A DNA stretch of 64,000 nucleotides from Clostridia bacterium. GTDB taxonomy: Bacteria; Bacillota; Clostridia; Christensenellales; Borkfalkiaceae. Shown piece by piece: positions 62,184 through 64,000 of this stretch; the first letter of the stretch is position 1; the number at the start of each line of letters is the position of its first letter. The notes under the pieces are model-generated. The model had not been told where the DNA came from and ran no database searches. It saw nothing but the letters and a program-made list of their open reading frames with translations. A program made the position numbers and the translations under genes. The DNA is taken from NCBI GenBank assembly GCA_900769545.1, contig CAAGGZ010000079.1, positions 1-64,000 of the forward strand. The letters run 5' to 3'.

Positions 62184-64000
62184 CTCTAATTCGAAGGCGC
62201 CCGTATACAACTGATAATACGTCCCCTTCTGCTCGATAAGCTGCTCGTGCGTGCCACGCTCGATAATTCTACCGTGGTCGAGCACCATAATCGCATTGGA
62301 GTTGCGTACCGTAGACAATCTATGCGCAATAACAAAGACCGTTCTGCCGTGCATAAGTTTATCCATACCGTCGTTGACAAGCGCTTCCGTACGCGTATCA
62401 ATAGAGGACGTTGCTTCATCCAAAATCATCGCAGGCGCGTCGGCAACTGCTGCTCTGGCAATGGATAAGAGCTGTCTTTGACCTTGAGAAAGGCTTGCGC
62501 CGTTGTTTGTCAAAACGGTATCGTAGCCCTGCGGCAAACGGCAAATAAAGTCGTCTGCGTTGGCGAGCTTCGCCGCTTCTATACACTCCTCATCCGTTGC
62601 GTCTAAACGCCCGTATCGGATATTTTCCATAACCGTGCCCGTGAACAGGTTTGTATCCTGCAATACAATCCCGAGCGAGCGTCTCAAATCGCTCTTACGG
62701 ATTTTATTGATATTGATACCGTCGTAACGGATTTTTCCGTCTGCGATGTCATAGAATCGGTTGATAAGGTTGGTAATCGTCGTTTTCCCCGCGCCCGTTG
62801 CGCCGACAAACGCAATCTTCTGCCCGGGCTTTGCATACAGCGAAACGTCCGTAAGCACCTGCTTTTCAGGCACGTAGCCAAAGTCCACCATATCCATCAC
62901 CACGCCGCCTTCCAGCTTGGTATACGTCGTCGTATCGTCTGCTTTATGGTAATGCTTCCACGCCCATTCGCCCGTACGCTCCGTCGTTTCGGTGATTTCG
63001 CCGTTTTCGTCAATCTTTGCATTGACGAGCGTCACGTACCCTTCGTCCTCTTCAGGCTTTTCATCCATAAGCGTAAATACACGGCTTGCGCCTGCAAGAC
63101 CCATCGCAATCATAGAAATCTGTTGCGACATTTGGTTGACTATTTGCGTGAAGTTTCTCGACATACCAAGGAACGCAATAATGACGCCGATTCCGAGCGT
63201 TGTGCTTCCGCCGAATAACGTTTTCAAACTCGCATTCGGGACGTTGAGCGCAAACAACGCGCCGCCCGTAATTGCCAACAATACATAGGTGAAGTTACCG
63301 ATATTCCCTAAAATCGGGCCTAAAATATTCCCGAAAATATGCGCCCTTTCGCTGTCTTTAAAGAGCTGGTCGTTATACTTATCGAAATCCTCTTTCGCCT
63401 TTTCTTCGTGCGTGAATACTTTCACGACTTTCTGCCCTTTCATCATTTCTTCCACAAAGCCTTCCTCTTTTGCGAGCGAGGTCTGTTGCGAAACCATGAA
63501 CTTTGCGCTGTTGCCGCCGATTTTCTTAACGACAAACGTCATAAGGAAGGTGCAAATCAACACCACAAGCGACAGCCAAAAACTGTACGAAAGCATTAGT
63601 ATAATCGACACGATAAGCGTCAACGAGCTACTGAAAATGGTAGGCAAGCTCTGCCCGATAAGCTGTCTCGTCGCGTCGGTATCGTTGGTATAGGTACTCA
63701 TAATATCGCCGTGCGCGTGCGTATCGAAATACTTGATGGGCAAGGTCTGCATTTTCTTGAACATATCCGTTCTCAAATGATACAACAACCCTTGCGTAAC
63801 CGTCGCCATAATTCTCGTATACAAAAACGAAGTAAGAATTACCAAACCGTACACGCTAACCATCATAATAATGAGCCCTACAAGCGTCGCCTTTAACGAA
63901 TCGGTAAACCCGTCAGGTCCCATCGCAGGAGTAATAACTTCGTCTACGAGCGCCTGCATATACACGGAGGAAACCAAACTCCCTACCGAGCTGAATAAAA
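62181..64000 (-). CDS. ABC-B type exporter (MsbA/LmrA-like), N-terminus beyond the window
   Basis: A transmembrane-plus-ATPase half transporter. The frame is open to the right edge; at least 605 residues are visible. The membrane domain has PIKYFDTHAHGDIMSTYTND and an intracellular coupling helix (KVVKVFTHEEKAKEDF). The ATPase has GATGAGKTTI (Walker A), LSQGQRQLLSIARA (signature), AMILDEATSSIDTRTE (Walker B) and VIAHRLSTV. A longer than usual linker (about 45 residues, rich in Glu and Thr, WAWKHYHKADDTTTYTKLE) precedes the ATPase. Such proteins are usually encoded as heterodimer pairs; the partner would lie beyond the edge. Substrate unknown. Confidence 0.92.
   Translation of the reverse strand, partial: LFSSVGSLVSSVYMQALVDEVITPAMGPDGFTDSLKATLVGLIIMMVSVYGLVILTSFLYTRIMATVTQGLLYHLRTDMFKKMQTLPIKYFDTHAHGDIMSTYTNDTDATRQLIGQSLPTIFSSSLTLIVSIILMLSYSFWLSLVVLICTFLMTFVVKKIGGNSAKFMVSQQTSLAKEEGFVEEMMKGQKVVKVFTHEEKAKEDFDKYNDQLFKDSERAHIFGNILGPILGNIGNFTYVLLAITGGALFALNVPNASLKTLFGGSTTLGIGVIIAFLGMSRNFTQIVNQMSQQISMIAMGLAGASRVFTLMDEKPEEDEGYVTLVNAKIDENGEITETTERTGEWAWKHYHKADDTTTYTKLEGGVVMDMVDFGYVPEKQVLTDVSLYAKPGQKIAFVGATGAGKTTITNLINRFYDIADGKIRYDGININKIRKSDLRRSLGIVLQDTNLFTGTVMENIRYGRLDATDEECIEAAKLANADDFICRLPQGYDTVLTNNGASLSQGQRQLLSIARAAVADAPAMILDEATSSIDTRTEALVNDGMDKLMHGRTVFVIAHRLSTVRNSNAIMVLDHGRIIERGTHEQLIEQKGTYYQLYTGAFELE

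Overview
The window is a dense, low-to-medium GC bacterial chromosome segment carrying about 55 protein genes. It looks like an endospore-forming Clostridia-type Firmicute. The evidence is the spoIIGA-sigE-sigG-ylmC cluster, the SCIFF peptide with its radical SAM maturase, HemZ, the yajC / TIGR04086 / SCIFF / secD / secF / recJ / relA order, and an FMN riboswitch ahead of an ECF S component. BspA-type leucine-rich repeats and Cys-rich modular lipoproteins suggest a gut or host-associated lineage; a Christensenellales-like group is only a guess. No rRNA, tRNA, CRISPR array or intact transposase gene was seen.

Layout. Positions 1-10000 hold dnaK (cut by the left edge), a zinc-ribbon membrane protein, an SDR oxidoreductase, a 13-module Cys-rich lipoprotein, grpE, yhbY, obg and a BspA-like lipoprotein. 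Positions 10100-15200 hold a D-Ala-D-Ala-ligase-like gene, a membrane-anchored MurF, an alpha/beta hydrolase, then rimI-tsaB-tsaE. Positions 15200-21300 hold a riboswitch-controlled RibU-like transporter, a two-component system and the sporulation sigma cluster. Positions 21300-34200 hold yraN, rnhB, rbgA, trmD, ftsY, smc, rnc, plsX, asnS, a vanW-family gene and recF. Then come divergent dnaA and mnmG (plus strand), a glycosyltransferase, pnp, rpsO, hemZ, an MBL hydrolase, relA, recJ, secF, secD, the SCIFF system, yajC, an ABC exporter pair and tgt (all minus). From 57.6 kb a plus-strand operon encodes an amino-acid ABC transporter, a PHP phosphatase and an XRE regulator with a tiny membrane protein. 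An ABC-B exporter is cut by the right edge.

Most genes serve housekeeping: chaperones, ribosome assembly, replication, secretion, stringent response and wall synthesis. The novelty lies in five places. (1) A family of about 105-130 bp imperfect palindromic repeats has covarying stems, and its end coincides with or directly abuts the stop codon of obg, ftsY and the ABC exporter. (2) A short ATG-containing motif occurs as direct pairs 31-32 bp apart at five loci, sometimes supplying a start codon or a leader ORF. The palindromes and the motif form a composite intergenic element in the same order at three loci. (3) An amino-acid-binding lipoprotein has its family C-terminal block moved to the N-terminus, next to an ABC ATPase with an unusual charged insertion. 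(4) Terminator-like hairpins bury the Shine-Dalgarno of ddl and of the TIGR04086 gene. (5) An alpha/beta hydrolase apparently starts at ACG. Coordinates come from reading the sequence by eye; family calls rest on motif recognition, not on searches.
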